Under the pieces are notes generated by a model. It did no database searches. It was not told the origin of the DNA and worked only from the letters and a program-made list of their open reading frames with translations. From Burkholderiales bacterium (GTDB lineage Bacteria > Pseudomonadota > Gammaproteobacteria > Burkholderiales > Casimicrobiaceae), in contig JAICVH010000175.1 in the NCBI GenBank assembly GCA_025935435.1, positions 1-5,877 of the forward strand: a stretch of 5,877 nucleotides of DNA, written 5' to 3'. Of the stretch, positions 5,800-5,877 are shown piece by piece; position 1 is the first letter of the stretch, and every line of letters begins with the position of its first letter. A program made the position numbers and the translations under genes.

Positions 5800-5877
5800 T
5801 CAGTTCACCGCACGAAAGGCGATCGTCGCGTTGGTGCCGCCGAATCCGAAGGAGTTCGACAAGGCGGCACGGATCGC
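5800..5877 (-). CDS. Beta-ketoacyl-ACP synthase (FabF-type), C-terminal fragment
   Basis: Only the last 25 codons and the TGA stop (5802-5800) are inside the window. They contain Ser-Asn-Ser-Phe-Gly-Phe-Gly-Gly-Thr-Asn-Ala, the glycine-rich C-terminal signature of FabB/FabF-type condensing enzymes and of polyketide ketosynthases. Such enzymes extend an acyl chain by decarboxylative condensation with malonyl-ACP. The protein ends within about 15 residues of the motif, so it is a stand-alone synthase and not an inner module of a megasynthase. The stop lies 3 nt from the lysC start. Whether it is housekeeping FabF or part of a fatty-acid-like secondary pathway cannot be told from this piece. Confidence 0.9.
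   Translation of the reverse strand, partial: AIRAALSNSFGFGGTNATIAFRAVN

Overview
The window looks like a GC-rich betaproteobacterium, most likely Burkholderia sensu lato. The reasons are the Burkholderiaceae-like LysC (416 residues), the tRNA-Ser(GCU) gene directly downstream of it (an order I recall from Burkholderia genomes), and the codon use. No database search was possible, so this is an impression.

Left part (about 176-4164, + strand): an apparent accessory lipid/surface locus. A very small secreted protein (83 residues) carries a signal peptide, a glycine zipper with Gly at every fourth position, and a C-terminal 'VP + hydrophobic helix + Arg/Lys cluster' tail like an exosortase sorting signal. 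After 21 nt, in the same frame, comes a 771-residue protein that appears to join three modules: an N-terminal fatty acid hydroxylase/sterol desaturase domain with all its histidine clusters, a central exosortase domain with the Cys/Arg/His catalytic residues, and a C-terminal EpsI-like domain. After 107 nt follows a two-HKD-motif phospholipase D/cardiolipin synthase-like enzyme. The best reading is a dedicated one-substrate exosortase system coupled to lipid chemistry. This is the candidate undescribed system.

Middle (4165-4372): a decayed, frameshifted 3' end of a transposase (IS481-like by recollection), lying between the cardiolipin synthase gene and the 3' end of the tRNA. It marks the junction between accessory DNA and the core block.

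Right part (4373-5877, - strand): a core-like block read right to left. It holds the last 25 codons of a FabF-type beta-ketoacyl-ACP synthase, then lysC (GTG start, 3 nt after the synthase stop), then a short palindrome-rich spacer and tRNA-Ser(GCU) with an encoded CCA end. The synthase directly upstream of lysC is not the neighbour I would expect.

Positions 1-175 hold no gene I can support apart from the ribosome binding site of the small protein.
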